Source: Sporomusa sp. KB1 (lineage in GTDB: Bacteria; Bacillota; Negativicutes; Sporomusales; Sporomusaceae). Taken from it: a stretch of 64,000 nucleotides of DNA. The stretch's first letter is position 1; the number at the start of each line of letters is the position of its first letter. Shown here in pieces: positions 26,254 through 37,285 of this stretch. The stretch spans positions 29,923 through 93,922 of the forward strand of contig NZ_VLKC01000002.1 of assembly GCF_007830295.1 (NCBI RefSeq). Direction: 5' to 3'. The notes beneath the pieces are model-generated. The model did not search any database. It was not told the DNA's origin and saw only the letters and a program-made list of their open reading frames with translations. A program made the translations under genes and the position numbers.

Positions 26254-27549
26254 TTATTGTACCGGCAAACCCATCGCCTGTTCCAGTTTCGCTTTGTTTG
26301 TATTGTAATCATACAACGCCTGAATATAATCCTTTTTAGCAGAATCCAGTGAAAGTACCGCGTCACGCAAATCAAGATTGGTTCCAATCCCAACCTCATA
26401 ACGGGCTTTCTGGATCATTAAACTTTCTTCTGCATAGTCTACAGATACCTTATTGGCATCAATCTGTTTTTCCGCCTCATGCATACTCAAATAATACTGA
26501 CGCACATTCAGCAAAATTGTATCGCGCTCTTGCCTGGACTTATCCATTACCATATCCACATTATGCCGGGCTTGCTTAACCTGGGCATCGGTTACACCGG
26601 CATCAAATACATTGATCGATGTAGTTAATTTCAACAGCCAATTGCTGTTTTTTGATCCTGGTAAATGGCTGTCATACCAGTCCTGTTCAGCTGTCAAGTC
26701 GACAGTTGGCCGACGACCGCTTTTAGCAATATCTACATCATACTGGGCATTGGTGATTTTAGCTTCATATTGGGCCAACTCCGGCCGGTGGCCCTCAGCA
26801 TAGGTAAGACATTCTTCCAGGGTCTGAGGGTATTTTATGTAAGCAAAATTATCTTTGATCGTAACTTCAGTGGTATGTGGCAAGCCAATGTCATTGTTTA
26901 GTGCGGCTACCGCATTCGTATAATTGTTTTGCGCCTTAACTAAATCATTCTGGGCTCCGGCCAAATCTACCTGACTTGACAATACATCGGTCTTAGCCAC
27001 CATACCTAAGTCAAATTTATCCTTAACCAGCTTCAGGTGTTCTTCATAATTACTGACCGTTTCCTGATTCACCTGTACTTCATTAAGGTATTCCAACACA
27101 GTAAGATAGTCGGTAATTACCGTCAGTCTAAGCTGCTGCTTGGCCGCATCAATATCCAGTTCTGCCACCTTAAGATCAAGTTTGGCCTGTTCAATCTTAC
27201 CTTCCAGTTTACCACCAGAATATAAAGGTAGCGTAAGTGCAACCTGATTATCAAAATTAGTCGTATATTCATATGTAGATGTTTCGGTTTCCGCCGGTGG
27301 AGTGTTATACCGCTTGTCGGTATGAGTTAAATCAATGGAAAGCCCTTTGTTTTTCTTGGCTTCCTTCATGGCCCAATAGTACTTTGCTCTAGACGATTGG
27401 GCATATTTGATGTCATAGTTATTTTTTAAAGCTAGAGCAACACAGTCTTCTACCGATAGTTCCACCGCCGTGGCAGACACCGGCTGGATTACTGTCAGCA
27501 GCATGATAATCGGGATAATTACCCAAAAGTATCGCTGGTATCTTCTCAT
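26254..27549 (-). CDS. TolC-family outer-membrane efflux channel
   Basis: 431 residues with a signal peptide (cleavage around SATA, residue 28) and two homologous halves of the OEP family. Features include VELSVEDCVALALKNN at the mature N-terminus, ALTLPLYSGGKLEGKIEQAK in the first half and TTSINVFDAGVTDAQVKQAR in the second, with long coiled-coil helices after each. It forms the trimeric outer-membrane exit duct. It is the first gene of the operon, starting behind AGGAGG, about 145 bases from the predicted start point. Its presence is the clearest evidence in the window for a diderm envelope. Confidence 0.95.
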   Translation of the reverse strand: MRRYQRYFWVIIPIIMLLTVIQPVSATAVELSVEDCVALALKNNYDIKYAQSSRAKYYWAMKEAKKNKGLSIDLTHTDKRYNTPPAETETSTYEYTTNFDNQVALTLPLYSGGKLEGKIEQAKLDLKVAELDIDAAKQQLRLTVITDYLTVLEYLNEVQVNQETVSNYEEHLKLVKDKFDLGMVAKTDVLSSQVDLAGAQNDLVKAQNNYTNAVAALNNDIGLPHTTEVTIKDNFAYIKYPQTLEECLTYAEGHRPELAQYEAKITNAQYDVDIAKSGRRPTVDLTAEQDWYDSHLPGSKNSNWLLKLTTSINVFDAGVTDAQVKQARHNVDMVMDKSRQERDTILLNVRQYYLSMHEAEKQIDANKVSVDYAEESLMIQKARYEVGIGTNLDLRDAVLSLDSAKKDYIQALYDYNTNKAKLEQAMGLPVQ

Positions 27550-27621
27550 ACTAAAAACCTCCTAAAAATCATTGTATTTGCGAGCATTCTTTGTTTCTCC
27601 TTACAACTTGTGAATTTTTCT

Positions 27622-27650
27622 TTGATTTGCTGTGTTATCTGTGATATAAT
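27622..27650 (+). promoter_or_regulatory. Promoter of the MarR-family gene
   Basis: TTGATT, 17-base spacer, TATAAT on the plus strand; start near 27657. The start point falls inside the long palindrome at 27648-27680, so the regulator probably controls its own synthesis. Confidence 0.7.
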
Positions 27651-27680
27651 ATAAATAAATATTTATTATTTATTTATATT
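27648..27680. promoter_or_regulatory. Palindromic operator, probable MarR binding site
   Basis: AATATAAATAAATA (27648-27661) and TATTTATTTATATT (27667-27680) are perfect inverted 14-base arms around TTTAT. The site covers the end of the marR -10 element and its start point and lies about +15 to +47 in the efflux operon transcript, so one bound dimer could block both. Long A/T-rich palindromes are typical MarR operators; that this MarR binds it is inferred. Confidence 0.7.
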
Positions 27681-27701
27681 GATGGTAAATCTTTATTTAC
27701 T

Positions 27702-27731
27702 ATTTTACGCCTTTTAGTCTCCTATTGTCAA
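27702..27731 (-). promoter_or_regulatory. Promoter of the tolC-adaptor-RND operon
   Basis: On the minus strand TTGACA (27726-27731), 18-base spacer, TAAAAT (27702-27707); start near 27695. It faces the marR promoter, so the two transcripts overlap across the operator. Confidence 0.7.
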
Positions 27732-27753
27732 TACAAACTTAGGGGTGAGCTTT

Positions 27754-28185
27754 TTGAGTTATATAACAACCGCCGAAACACTATTTCATTTGATTCCGCT
27801 TCTTGATAAAAAGTTTATACGGCCTGTCGCCCAACATTTCAAACCCCAGCTTACTCAGATTCAGTTTCATGTATTAACAATAGCAAGAGAAAATAAAGCT
27901 ACTATGACCGAGCTTGCCAATGAAATACTCCTGTCAAAGCAACAAATGACACCGATTATTGACAAATTAGTCACCGAGGGCCTTGTACAGCGGGAATACG
28001 ATGCTATTGATAGAAGAATTATCCGAATAAGCATAACTTCGGCTGGCTTACAGCTATGTGAACAGGCAAAAGTGCAAACAATCACGGTGCTCCGGAATAA
28101 ACTTGAGTGTTTGAGTGAGAACGACTTAATCTCTTTGGATAAAGTTATCAGTGAATTTTCGCGAATTGCCCATAAACTGCCTTAA
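27754..28185 (+). CDS. MarR-family transcriptional regulator
   Basis: 143 residues from a TTG at 27754, chosen because AGGGGTGAG lies 5 bases upstream; the GTG at 27745 would overlap that site. The winged HTH includes TMTELANEILLSKQQMTPII, then DKLVTEGLVQREYDAIDRRI with the wing D-RR pattern, flanked by dimerisation helices. MarR proteins repress drug-efflux operons and release DNA when they bind ligands. It is divergent from the RND operon with the promoters face to face and a palindrome between them, and ends at a very strong terminator. Confidence 0.93.
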   Translation: MSYITTAETLFHLIPLLDKKFIRPVAQHFKPQLTQIQFHVLTIARENKATMTELANEILLSKQQMTPIIDKLVTEGLVQREYDAIDRRIIRISITSAGLQLCEQAKVQTITVLRNKLECLSENDLISLDKVISEFSRIAHKLP

Positions 28186-28230
28186 TTCTTTTGATTTTGT
28201 TCAATCATCACTGTATGGACAAAAGTATAT

Positions 28231-28297
28231 TGTAATTGCAAAAAGATGATTGAAACCCGCGAGGTTCGCGGGTTTCAATCATCTTTTTGCAATTACA
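28231..28297. terminator. Bidirectional terminator with 32-bp perfect arms
   Basis: Bases 28231-28262 and 28266-28297 are exact inverted complements separated by only 3 bases. The stem contains AAAAAG/CTTTTT so that T tracts face both ways. It lies between the convergent marR gene and the gene ending at 28323. The arms are much longer than needed for termination. Confidence 0.85.
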
Positions 28298-28322
28298 GTG
28301 CTGGCTGCAATCCCTTGCACTG

Positions 28323-28688
28323 CTAAGCCGCCTTTGAAAATACTGCTTTGACAACATCGCTGACAATCCTGGCATAAAAAGCAAACGTCTCAAAACTTTC
28401 CCGTAATTCTTCCACTGTATCAGTAAACTCGCCTGGCAGGGCCCGGACGGCCCTATTTGTATGGTCAGTAGTTTCCTTCAAGCTTACGGTAAGTTCATTA
28501 ATATTGGTAAGCGTCTCCTTAAACAACGAAACAGTTTCACCGATATCGTCCTGATGTGCATCCAAAACGCCGCGTACCAAACACAACACACCTAGTGCTC
28601 GACGCAAAACTGCGATAAGGTAGCCACCAATAATAACAAGTAACACAAACAAACTGAACAACCCGGCGTCGTATAATGAGATATACAA
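28323..28688 (-). CDS. Membrane-anchored small protein, DUF948-like
   Basis: 121 residues from a TTG behind AAGGGGATAGC. One N-terminal membrane helix (LFSLFVLLVIIGGYLIAVL) is followed by an amphipathic helical region (ETVSLFKETLTNINELTVSL) resembling DUF948 proteins, which often accompany YtxH-domain proteins in Firmicutes. The next gene on the same strand is YtxH-like, supporting this. Role unknown, probably envelope or general stress. Confidence 0.72.
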   Translation of the reverse strand: MYISLYDAGLFSLFVLLVIIGGYLIAVLRRALGVLCLVRGVLDAHQDDIGETVSLFKETLTNINELTVSLKETTDHTNRAVRALPGEFTDTVEELRESFETFAFYARIVSDVVKAVFSKAA

Positions 28689-28767
28689 GCTATCCCCTTC
28701 TTTCAGCGCAATAAAGTGATGATGTTATAACCCAATTTGAAGCTTGCTCAACCGATGAATTAACAAG

Positions 28768-28791
28768 TGGCCGGGCATTGCTGCCCGGCCA
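28768..28791 (-). terminator. GC-rich hairpin after the YtxH-like gene
   Basis: TGGCCGGGCA/TGCCCGGCCA with a TTGC loop, 26 bases after the stop of the gene at 28817-29116. On the minus strand the following tract is only modestly T-rich (CTTGTTAATT), so it may be a weak terminator or a processing hairpin allowing read-through into the DUF948-like gene. Confidence 0.55.
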
Positions 28792-28816
28792 TCCAGCCTT
28801 TTTCCACGGAAATAAG

Positions 28817-29116
28817 TTATTGCGGGACTTCCTCATTCACATCAGAATTTGTCCGGCCAGCAATTTCCTTCTTAACCTCTGCAACCTTTTCTTTTGTCTT
28901 TTCGACGATTTCTTTGGCTTTTCCAGGGAGTTCTTTAGCAGCCTCAGCAATGTCGGCCCGAGTGTCCTTGCCAGATTTAGGTGCCAATAGTACGCCGGCA
29001 GCAGCTCCGACAGTCACACCAATGGCGGCACCAATCGCTGCATTTTGCAGGGCTTTTTTCTGTTGCTTTTGCTTACGCTCCTTTTTTCCTCTTTCGATTA
29101 AATCCATAATCGACAT
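28817..29116 (-). CDS. YtxH-domain protein
   Basis: 99 residues from the ATG at 29116, preceded by GGAGGTGG; the in-frame GTG at 29125 overlaps that site. A Lys/Gln-rich start (RGKKERKQKQQKKALQN) leads to a glycine/alanine-rich membrane segment (AAIGAAIGVTVGAAAGVLLA) and the YtxH hallmark PKSGKDTRADIAE, then a charged helix. YtxH proteins are small general-stress-associated membrane proteins in Firmicutes. Confidence 0.82.
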   Translation of the reverse strand: MSIMDLIERGKKERKQKQQKKALQNAAIGAAIGVTVGAAAGVLLAPKSGKDTRADIAEAAKELPGKAKEIVEKTKEKVAEVKKEIAGRTNSDVNEEVPQ

Positions 29117-29368
29117 GCCTACCACCTCCGGTAATTATTGGATATTAACTATGTTCTTTAACCTTCGACAAAAATCTCAAAAACACCTGCTAATATCTTT
29201 TCTAAAAACAAAAAGTCTGGATAGATTTTTTTAATTATTGCTGCATACATCGCTGAAAATAATTGTCATTTCATAGTACCAAGGCTATAATAAATTTAAA
29301 CAGTGTTTCATCTCTTTTTTAATCTTAACTTTGTGGCAATTTGCTGCGTAATGAGGTGAAAAAGCAAA

Positions 29369-32300
29369 ATGGATAAAGCTCTGCGTGTTGGTATTGATAT
29401 TGGTTCAACAACAATAAAAATGATTATTCTTAATAAGCAAAACAACATTATTTTTCAGCACTATGTAAGACACTGCTCTGATATAACACTTGCGTTTCAG
29501 ACCGTTGTGGCCAAAGCCCAGCATGTCCTGCGGCAAACCTTGGCATCGGTTATGTTTACAGGCTCAGCAGGTATTAGCATTGCTAAGACACTTGAGCTGC
29601 CGTTTATCCAGGAGGTAATCGCCTCCACCACGGCGGTCAGGCACCTTATCCCCACTACCAGCACCGCCATTGAGCTTGGTGGGGAAGATGCCAAAATTAC
29701 CTATTTTGGCAACACCCTGGAACAGCGAATGAACGGTGTCTGCGCCGGTGGCACTGGTGCATTTATTGATCATATGGCGTCACTATTAGCGACCGATCCC
29801 GCAGGCCTGAATGAACTAGCAAAAAACTATCGCACCCTCTATCCGATTGCTTCCCGTTGTGGTGTATTTGCCAAAACTGACGTGCAGGCACTAATGAATG
29901 AAGGTGTTTCCAAAGAAGATATCGCTGCTTCTGTTTTACAGGCAGTGGTGAATCAAACAATTAGCAGTTTATCACAAGGCCGGGTGATTAGCGGTAAAGT
30001 CGCTTTTTTAGGCGGCCCTTTATATTTTTTGTCAGAGCTAAGAAAACGGTTTACTGAAACCTTGGGGTTAGCGCCTGACCAAGTACTAAATCCAGAGTGT
30101 TCACAGTATTTTGTGGCAATCGGAGCCGCACTGGCCTTACACGAAGAGCCGGTTGCCTATAATATCTTGCCTGCAAGATCTCCCAAGTTGTTACTGCACC
30201 AGGAGAATGAAAACGCCTTGTCCCCACTGTTTGCTACTGAGGAAGCCTATCAGCAATTTGCTGCCAGGCATGCGCGCTATACCGTTAAACGTGCAAACCT
30301 AACTACCTATATTGGCAAGGCCTATTTAGGAATTGATGCCGGCTCAACGACAACTAAGCTGGCACTTATCAGCGAAACCGGTCACTTATTATATTCCTAT
30401 TATGGCAGTAACAAAGGCCATCCGTTAGATACAGTAATTATGGCACTTAACGATATGTATCCGCGACTGAATGACAATATCCGGATTATTTATTCAGCTG
30501 TTACCGGGTATGGCGAACAATTTATCAAGGCAGCTTTACAGGTGGACATTGGCGAAGTCGAGACTGTGACCCATCTCAAAGCGGCCAAGCATTTTTTGCC
30601 TGACGTTACCTTTGTACTGGATATTGGCGGTCAGGATATGAAAAGCTTTTTTGTGCGTGATGGCATTATTACCGCCATCATGCTCAATGAAGCTTGTTCT
30701 GCTGGTTGCGGTTCGTTCATTGAAAACTTTTCTCAAGCCATGAATATGACAGCAGCCGAATTCTCACAGCTTGGGCTGCAAGCGAAAAGACCGGTTGATC
30801 TTGGCAGCCGCTGTACGGTTTTTATGAACTCTAAGGTCAAGCAGTCGCAAAAAGAAGGTGCTACGGTTGGTGACATTTCCGCGGGAATTGCCATTTCTAT
30901 CATAAAAAACGCCCTGTTCAAGGTCATTCGTTTAAAAAACATGGATGAACTGGGCACTAACATCGTAGTCCAGGGTGGTACTTTTTATAATGACGCCGTA
31001 CTGCGGGCTATGGAGCAAACCATTGGACGGGAAGTTGTCCGCCCCGACATAGCTGGCCTGATGGGCGCCTTCGGTGCAGCGCTGCTTGCCAGGGAACGCT
31101 GCGGGTCAGCCACAGGAACTTCGTTGTTGCCGGCGACTGGGCTTGCTGGGTTTACCTCCCATACCACCAATCACCGCTGTCAGGGTTGTGGCAACCGGTG
31201 CCTGATTACCACGCAGCACTTTTCCAATGGTCAGGACTATCATGCGGGCAACCGCTGCGAACGCGGCGTTGGCAAGGCTAAAGCACATGACAGCCTGCCT
31301 AATCTTTATGCCTATAAATACCAGCGGCTATTTCAGTATCAGCCATTGGCTGATTCACTGGCGCCACGCGGGATTATCGGTATTCCCCGGGTGCTCAATA
31401 TGTATGAAGATTACCCGTTCTGGTTTACGTTTTTCACCAGACTTGGTTACCGGGTCATTCTATCCGGCCGTTCCTCCCGCCAGCTATATGAGCTGGCCAT
31501 GGAAACCATTCCTTCTGACTCTATTTGCTACCCGGCCAAGCTTGCTCATGGGCATGTTAGCCAGTTACTCCGACAGGGGATAAAAAAGATATTTTATCCC
31601 TGTATCCCTTACAACCTCCAGGAAGACCCAACAGCTGACAACTGCTATAACTGTCCGATTGTTACGTCCTATCCGGAAAATATCAAAGCAAATATGGATG
31701 CCTTACGCGACAAAGACATCGTATTTCTTCACCCCTTTTTACCGCTCAACAATCGTGACCGCTTACTTAGCAGACTAGCGCAGGAATTGTCGGCCGAACA
31801 GATTTCCCGGTCTGAACTTGCTCTAGCAGTAGATGCGGCCTATGCTGAACTTGACCGCTATAAAACCGATGTCCGTGCCAAGGGTCAGGCAGCCCTTGCC
31901 TACATGGCTGACAACAATTGTAAAGGCGTTGTATTAGCTGGCAGACCCTATCATATTGATCCCGAGATTAATCATGGATTGCCTGAACTCATCCAATCCT
32001 TTGGGCTGGCTGTATTATCAGAAGATGCCATCAGGCATTTAGCACCAATACCCAGACCGCTGCGGGTTGTTGATCAATGGACCTATCATTCACGACTATA
32101 TGCAGCAGCCAGCTTTGTTGCCAGCCGGCCTGCTATAGAATTAATCCAGATTAACTCGTTTGGCTGCGGCCTTGATGCCATAGTTATTGACCAAGTTAAA
32201 GAAATTCTCGAAACTCACCGCCGCATCCACACAGTGGTTAAGCTGGATGAAATTAACAATCTCGGCGCCGCTAGAATCAGGGTACGCTCTCTGCTGGCCG

Positions 32301-33589
32301 CCCTTCAGGAGCAAGGGCGAAATTCTCTAGCCAACCAGGCAGCAGAACAGGCAGCCACCCGTCCACCTGTTTTTACCGCTAAAATGAAAAACCGCCACAC
32401 AATCCTGGCACCCCAGCTCTCTCCTATTCATTTTCAATTTCTGGAACCGGGATTTCAAAAAGCTGGCTATCAATTAGTGGTCCTGCCGACTCCCAACCAA
32501 ACAGCCATTGAGGAAGGCCTAAAATTTGTTCATAATGATGCCTGTTACCCTACAATTATCGTTGTGGGACAATTATTACAGGCCTTGAAATCCGGAAATT
32601 ATGACTTATCTGCCACATCAGTTATGTTGGCTCAAACTGGCGGCGGCTGCCGGGCAACCAATTACGTAGCCATCGCCCGGAAAGCCTTACGCGATGCCGG
32701 CATGTCCCAGGTACCGGTACTTGCTTTGGGTGGGCAGACCGGCTTTTCCCTGACATTTCCCCTGTTAGAAAGCCTAATCATTAGTATCATTTACGGCGAC
32801 CTGTTGATGCGGGTGCTATACCGGGTACGGCCCTATGAAAAATACCCTGGTTCGGCGCAATCGCTATGCGATACTTGGTCTGCCAAATGCCGTCAGGACA
32901 TGCTCATCGGTGTCAAGCACAATTTTGCCAGCAATATATTTGGCATTGTCCGGGATTTTGACAAGCTGGAACTTGATGAGCGGCCAGCTAAGCCCCGTGT
33001 CGGTCTAGTTGGCGAGATCCTGGTTAAATATCACCCAACAGCAAATAATAACCTTGTTAATTTGTTGGAATGCGAGGGCGCTGAAGCCGTCGTGCCTGAT
33101 CTGCTGGATTTCTTCTTATACTGTGCTTATGACAACAAGGTGCACTACGACTTGCTGGCAGGTACCTTGCTAAATAAAATAAAAGGCAATCTCTTTATCA
33201 AGGTTGTTGAGTTCTACCGCCGCCATCTCCGCAAAGCGCTAACAAACAGCAAGCGTTTTACGCCACCGCTTACGATTGAGCATATTGCCCAATTGGCAGC
33301 CAAACATTTATCCTTGGGAAATCTCACCGGCGAAGGCTGGCTGCTGACAGGTGAAATGGTGGAGTTGATTGATAACGGAATAACTAATATTGTGTGTTTG
33401 CAGCCGTTTGCCTGCTTACCCAATCATATTACCGGCAAAGGCATGATCCACGAATTGCGGCACAGTTACCCTGCTGTCAATATTGTTCCGATCGACTATG
33501 ACCCCGGCGCTAGTGAGGTTAACCAGTTAAATCGAATAAAACTGATGCTGGCTGTAGCCAAAACAAAAATTGAACAAGGTATAAGTTAA
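29369..33589 (+). CDS. Large acyl-CoA dehydratase activase (two BadF/HgdC ATPase modules plus HgdB-like/DUF2229 region)
   Basis: 1406 residues. Module 1 (1 to about 280) has the ASKHA phosphate motif [12 protein letters not shown] and both Cys that bridge a subunit-shared 4Fe-4S in HgdC-type activators: C125 in [11 protein letters not shown] and C164 in ASRCGVF. Module 2 (about 318-590) repeats this with [25 protein letters not shown] and [13 protein letters not shown] Cys-rich linker ([10 protein letters not shown]) and a long C-terminal part with the DUF2229/HgdB-like pattern ([31 protein letters not shown]) follow. HgdC-type ATPases drive low-potential electrons into 2-hydroxyacyl-CoA dehydratases or benzoyl-CoA reductases. 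The reductase partner of this fusion is not known, and no dehydratase gene is adjacent. It forms a unit with the TetR gene 13 bases downstream. Confidence 0.9.
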   Translation: MDKALRVGIDIGSTTIKMIILNKQNNIIFQHYVRHCSDITLAFQTVVAKAQHVLRQTLASVMFTGSAGISIAKTLELPFIQEVIASTTAVRHLIPTTSTAIELGGEDAKITYFGNTLEQRMNGVCAGGTGAFIDHMASLLATDPAGLNELAKNYRTLYPIASRCGVFAKTDVQALMNEGVSKEDIAASVLQAVVNQTISSLSQGRVISGKVAFLGGPLYFLSELRKRFTETLGLAPDQVLNPECSQYFVAIGAALALHEEPVAYNILPARSPKLLLHQENENALSPLFATEEAYQQFAARHARYTVKRANLTTYIGKAYLGIDAGSTTTKLALISETGHLLYSYYGSNKGHPLDTVIMALNDMYPRLNDNIRIIYSAVTGYGEQFIKAALQVDIGEVETVTHLKAAKHFLPDVTFVLDIGGQDMKSFFVRDGIITAIMLNEACSAGCGSFIENFSQAMNMTAAEFSQLGLQAKRPVDLGSRCTVFMNSKVKQSQKEGATVGDISAGIAISIIKNALFKVIRLKNMDELGTNIVVQGGTFYNDAVLRAMEQTIGREVVRPDIAGLMGAFGAALLARERCGSATGTSLLPATGLAGFTSHTTNHRCQGCGNRCLITTQHFSNGQDYHAGNRCERGVGKAKAHDSLPNLYAYKYQRLFQYQPLADSLAPRGIIGIPRVLNMYEDYPFWFTFFTRLGYRVILSGRSSRQLYELAMETIPSDSICYPAKLAHGHVSQLLRQGIKKIFYPCIPYNLQEDPTADNCYNCPIVTSYPENIKANMDALRDKDIVFLHPFLPLNNRDRLLSRLAQELSAEQISRSELALAVDAAYAELDRYKTDVRAKGQAALAYMADNNCKGVVLAGRPYHIDPEINHGLPELIQSFGLAVLSEDAIRHLAPIPRPLRVVDQWTYHSRLYAAASFVASRPAIELIQINSFGCGLDAIVIDQVKEILETHRRIHTVVKLDEINNLGAARIRVRSLLAALQEQGRNSLANQAAEQAATRPPVFTAKMKNRHTILAPQLSPIHFQFLEPGFQKAGYQLVVLPTPNQTAIEEGLKFVHNDACYPTIIVVGQLLQALKSGNYDLSATSVMLAQTGGGCRATNYVAIARKALRDAGMSQVPVLALGGQTGFSLTFPLLESLIISIIYGDLLMRVLYRVRPYEKYPGSAQSLCDTWSAKCRQDMLIGVKHNFASNIFGIVRDFDKLELDERPAKPRVGLVGEILVKYHPTANNNLVNLLECEGAEAVVPDLLDFFLYCAYDNKVHYDLLAGTLLNKIKGNLFIKVVEFYRRHLRKALTNSKRFTPPLTIEHIAQLAAKHLSLGNLTGEGWLLTGEMVELIDNGITNIVCLQPFACLPNHITGKGMIHELRHSYPAVNIVPIDYDPGASEVNQLNRIKLMLAVAKTKIEQGIS

Positions 33590-33602
33590 TGAGGTGAAGC
33601 AA

Positions 33603-34205
33603 TTGAAGACAAACTCACAAAATAACCTGACACCTAAGAAAAAAATTTTGGATGCCACATTGAAACTTATTGGTACTAATGGCATCCATCATACCACCTG
33701 TCGCAAAATTGCTGCCATGGCAGATGTTAATTTAGCCGCCATAAACTACTATTTTGGCTCCAAAGACACAGTCATTAACGAGGCCCTAAAAAGTTTTACC
33801 AGCACGCTGATGAGTTCCTTTGATTATCTGGATGACTTGAATGCACCGCCAGAGGAAAGAATTAGAAATTTTCTCAGAAGCTATGCCGATTATACCCTGG
33901 AATATCCGGATGTTTTCCGCAATTTCATTGAGCAAGTACTGCATGAATCAGCTGCATCTTTTGAGTATATTGAATTTATGAAACAATCTGGTTTACATAA
34001 GTTAAAAATATCTGTCCGGGCAGTCACCCGGACACAGGTAACAGAAACCGAGTTAACAATGAAGATTTTTCAAATGTACAGCAGCTTGGAATTTCCGGTA
34101 TTAGTGGGCAACAAAATGAAAATCCTGGCACAGTTTGATTACTATGACCAGGACTCTCGCTACAAATATCTTGACTTAGTGTTAAAATCCTTATTAAATA
34201 CATAA
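33603..34205 (+). CDS. TetR/AcrR-family transcriptional regulator
   Basis: About 200 residues starting at a TTG behind GAGGTG; the GTG at 33594 overlaps that site. The N-terminal HTH is ILDATLKLIGTNGIHHTTCR, then KIAAMADVNLAAINYYFGSK, a classical TetR pattern; the C-terminal ligand domain is unassigned. It is translated from the same transcript as the large activase and ends at a strong terminator, so it probably regulates that gene in response to an acyl-CoA or fatty acid; this is inference. Confidence 0.9.
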   Translation: MKTNSQNNLTPKKKILDATLKLIGTNGIHHTTCRKIAAMADVNLAAINYYFGSKDTVINEALKSFTSTLMSSFDYLDDLNAPPEERIRNFLRSYADYTLEYPDVFRNFIEQVLHESAASFEYIEFMKQSGLHKLKISVRAVTRTQVTETELTMKIFQMYSSLEFPVLVGNKMKILAQFDYYDQDSRYKYLDLVLKSLLNT

Positions 34206-34229
34206 TGCATACCTTAATAATATTATATA

Positions 34230-34265
34230 ATGGGACGGTTATTGCAACTATAATAACCGTCCCAT
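34230..34265 (+). terminator. Intrinsic terminator after the TetR gene
   Basis: ATGGGACGGTTATT pairs with AATAACCGTCCCAT around GCAACTAT and is followed by TTATAAT. It ends the activase-TetR unit. Its core (CGGTTATT/AATAACCG) is also the core of the terminator at 46385-46424. Confidence 0.85.
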
Positions 34266-34337
34266 TTATAATCTCTAATATCTTAAACTACGGTTAATCC
34301 TCAAAAGGTTTGCCCACCGAAGGTAAAGCTTTTTAAT

Positions 34338-36002
<1,665 letters not shown>

Positions 36003-36054
36003 TCACCCCTCCGTTATATCACGCTTACTAATTTCCTTTTTAAATAAAATGTAA

Positions 36055-36092
36055 CGCAAGTTCATTGTTTTGTTAAAAACAATGAACTTGCG
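36055..36092. promoter_or_regulatory. 17-bp perfect hairpin in the divergent promoter region
   Basis: CGCAAGTTCATTGTTTT (36055-36071) pairs exactly with 36076-36092 around GTTA. It lies 59 bases upstream of the DHA2 exporter start and 112 bases upstream of the divergent secreted-protein gene. No clear poly-T follows on either strand, so an operator, an RNA leader structure or a small mobile relic are all possible. Confidence 0.55.
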
Positions 36093-36203
36093 CTCTTAGT
36101 GTCTCACTGAAAGGAAAAAATATTTTGTGTTGCTATATTTACCTGGAATTTTGCTCTAAAAATCCGCAATACTATAATTAAATAAAGCTGAGGAGGTGAA
36201 ATA

Positions 36204-36731
36204 ATGGGAAAGAATTCCGTTAAACGCAGACAATTGAGACTAAAATGCAAACGCCACGCTGCCGCTTTAATGGGCGCCGCAATCGTAACAGGCGCAGTAT
36301 TGTCTGGTATCCCTGCCACTAAGGTTCTCGCTGCTGAAACACCCGCAAATCCGCCGCCGGTAAAAACTGAACAGGCGCTACAGCATACTGAAGATTCGCG
36401 CCCACCTGGACATGGTTGGCATCAACATAAGCATAGCTGGCCAAGCCCTGACGAAAACCAGGCCTGGTATCAGGACGGAAAGATTTATTATCGGAGTAGC
36501 GATAATCGTAATGAATATGCCTATGCGGTCAATGGTCCGGTTGATTATGTGAAAGCCAATGCTGCTAGCTACGGTTTTGATTCTTCCCTTGATTCTTTTT
36601 CTCTGCTTACCGTTTCCCAGCGAAAAGCGCTTGTTGAAGTCCGCAAATATGAAACTGGCAAACTATATAATGTACTCTTGGAGCGAAGTTCCGGCTCTGA
36701 ATGGACAATTATTGATGTTCGCGCCCTATAG
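36204..36731 (+). CDS. Secreted hypothetical protein, His/Pro-rich
   Basis: 175 residues behind GAGGAGGTGAAATA. A long basic N-terminus (KRRQLRLKCKRHAA) precedes a hydrophobic signal segment ending at VLAAETPA (about residue 46). The mature part has a Pro/His/Trp-rich stretch (PPGHGWHQHKHSWPSPDENQ) that could bind metal, then a globular region containing KIYYRSSDNRNEYAYAVNGP and a C-terminal EWTIIDVRAL. No family is recognised. It is a single gene with a strong bidirectional terminator. Confidence 0.78.
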   Translation: MGKNSVKRRQLRLKCKRHAAALMGAAIVTGAVLSGIPATKVLAAETPANPPPVKTEQALQHTEDSRPPGHGWHQHKHSWPSPDENQAWYQDGKIYYRSSDNRNEYAYAVNGPVDYVKANAASYGFDSSLDSFSLLTVSQRKALVEVRKYETGKLYNVLLERSSGSEWTIIDVRAL

Positions 36732-36764
36732 ACTGGACTGCAAGTTTATTTCTGGGTGCGACCC

Positions 36765-36806
36765 AAGAATAAAGCCACCCTTCCCGAATTGGGTGGCTTT
36801 ATTCTT
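36765..36806. terminator. Bidirectional terminator between convergent genes
   Basis: AAGAATAAAGCCACCC pairs with GGGTGGCTTTATTCTT around a 10-base loop. It sits between the secreted protein (plus) and the XRE regulator (minus) and touches the latter's stop codon. Confidence 0.88.
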
Positions 36807-37285
36807 CAATCACACCTAATGAACGCGAGTGGATTCTTTCTAGAATTAGCTTCTACCTCTCTTTCTGTGGACTTGAACGCAGGATTTTTCGGTTCTTTCT
36901 CGAATAATTGAATTAATTGATCCTGTGCTTTATTATATTTTTTTAAAAATTCTATAGCCTGATCTAATTCTTCCGGACTAATACTAGCATCCACAGCTTT
37001 ATTCACTATGACAAAGTAGTTAACATACTTTTCATCATTTAGCATTGCTCTGAACTTTTCTTCAAACCCGATTTCCTCCAAGGTATTCAGATCATCACGT
37101 AAGAAAAACTCTATAGGAGTGTTAAGTTTCCTTGCCAAAATTACTATTTTATCACGACTTAACTGCCGACGGTTATTTTCAATATGTGATATGTACGACT
37201 GAGTTACATTCAAGAGCTTAGCTAATTGCTCAGTTGTAAGAGAAAATCTATTACGGATATAGCGTACTTTATCACCAAACTTCAT
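36806..37285 (-). CDS. XRE-family transcriptional regulator
   Basis: About 159 residues from the ATG at 37285, preceded by AGGAGGA; an in-frame ATG at 37360 lacks a comparable site. The HTH is MKFGDKVRYIRNRFSLTTEQ, LAKLLNVTQSYISHIENNRR, a SinR/Cro-type domain. The C-terminal half is helical and acidic with no recognised ligand domain. It is the last gene downstream of the CobW GTPase and its small partner, 74 bases after the latter, and probably belongs to the same unit. Confidence 0.88.
   Translation of the reverse strand: MKFGDKVRYIRNRFSLTTEQLAKLLNVTQSYISHIENNRRQLSRDKIVILARKLNTPIEFFLRDDLNTLEEIGFEEKFRAMLNDEKYVNYFVIVNKAVDASISPEELDQAIEFLKKYNKAQDQLIQLFEKEPKNPAFKSTEREVEANSRKNPLAFIRCD

Noticed and set aside
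28250..28280. GTTTCAATC within the long hairpin, resembling the start of the CRISPR repeat
   Set aside because: Only 9 bases match, there is no second copy and no spacer structure; it is explained as part of the terminator stem.
36104..36319. 71-codon minus-strand frame opposite the secreted protein start
   Set aside because: It is antisense to the signal-peptide region of the gene at 36204-36731, has no ribosome site and no recognisable domain.
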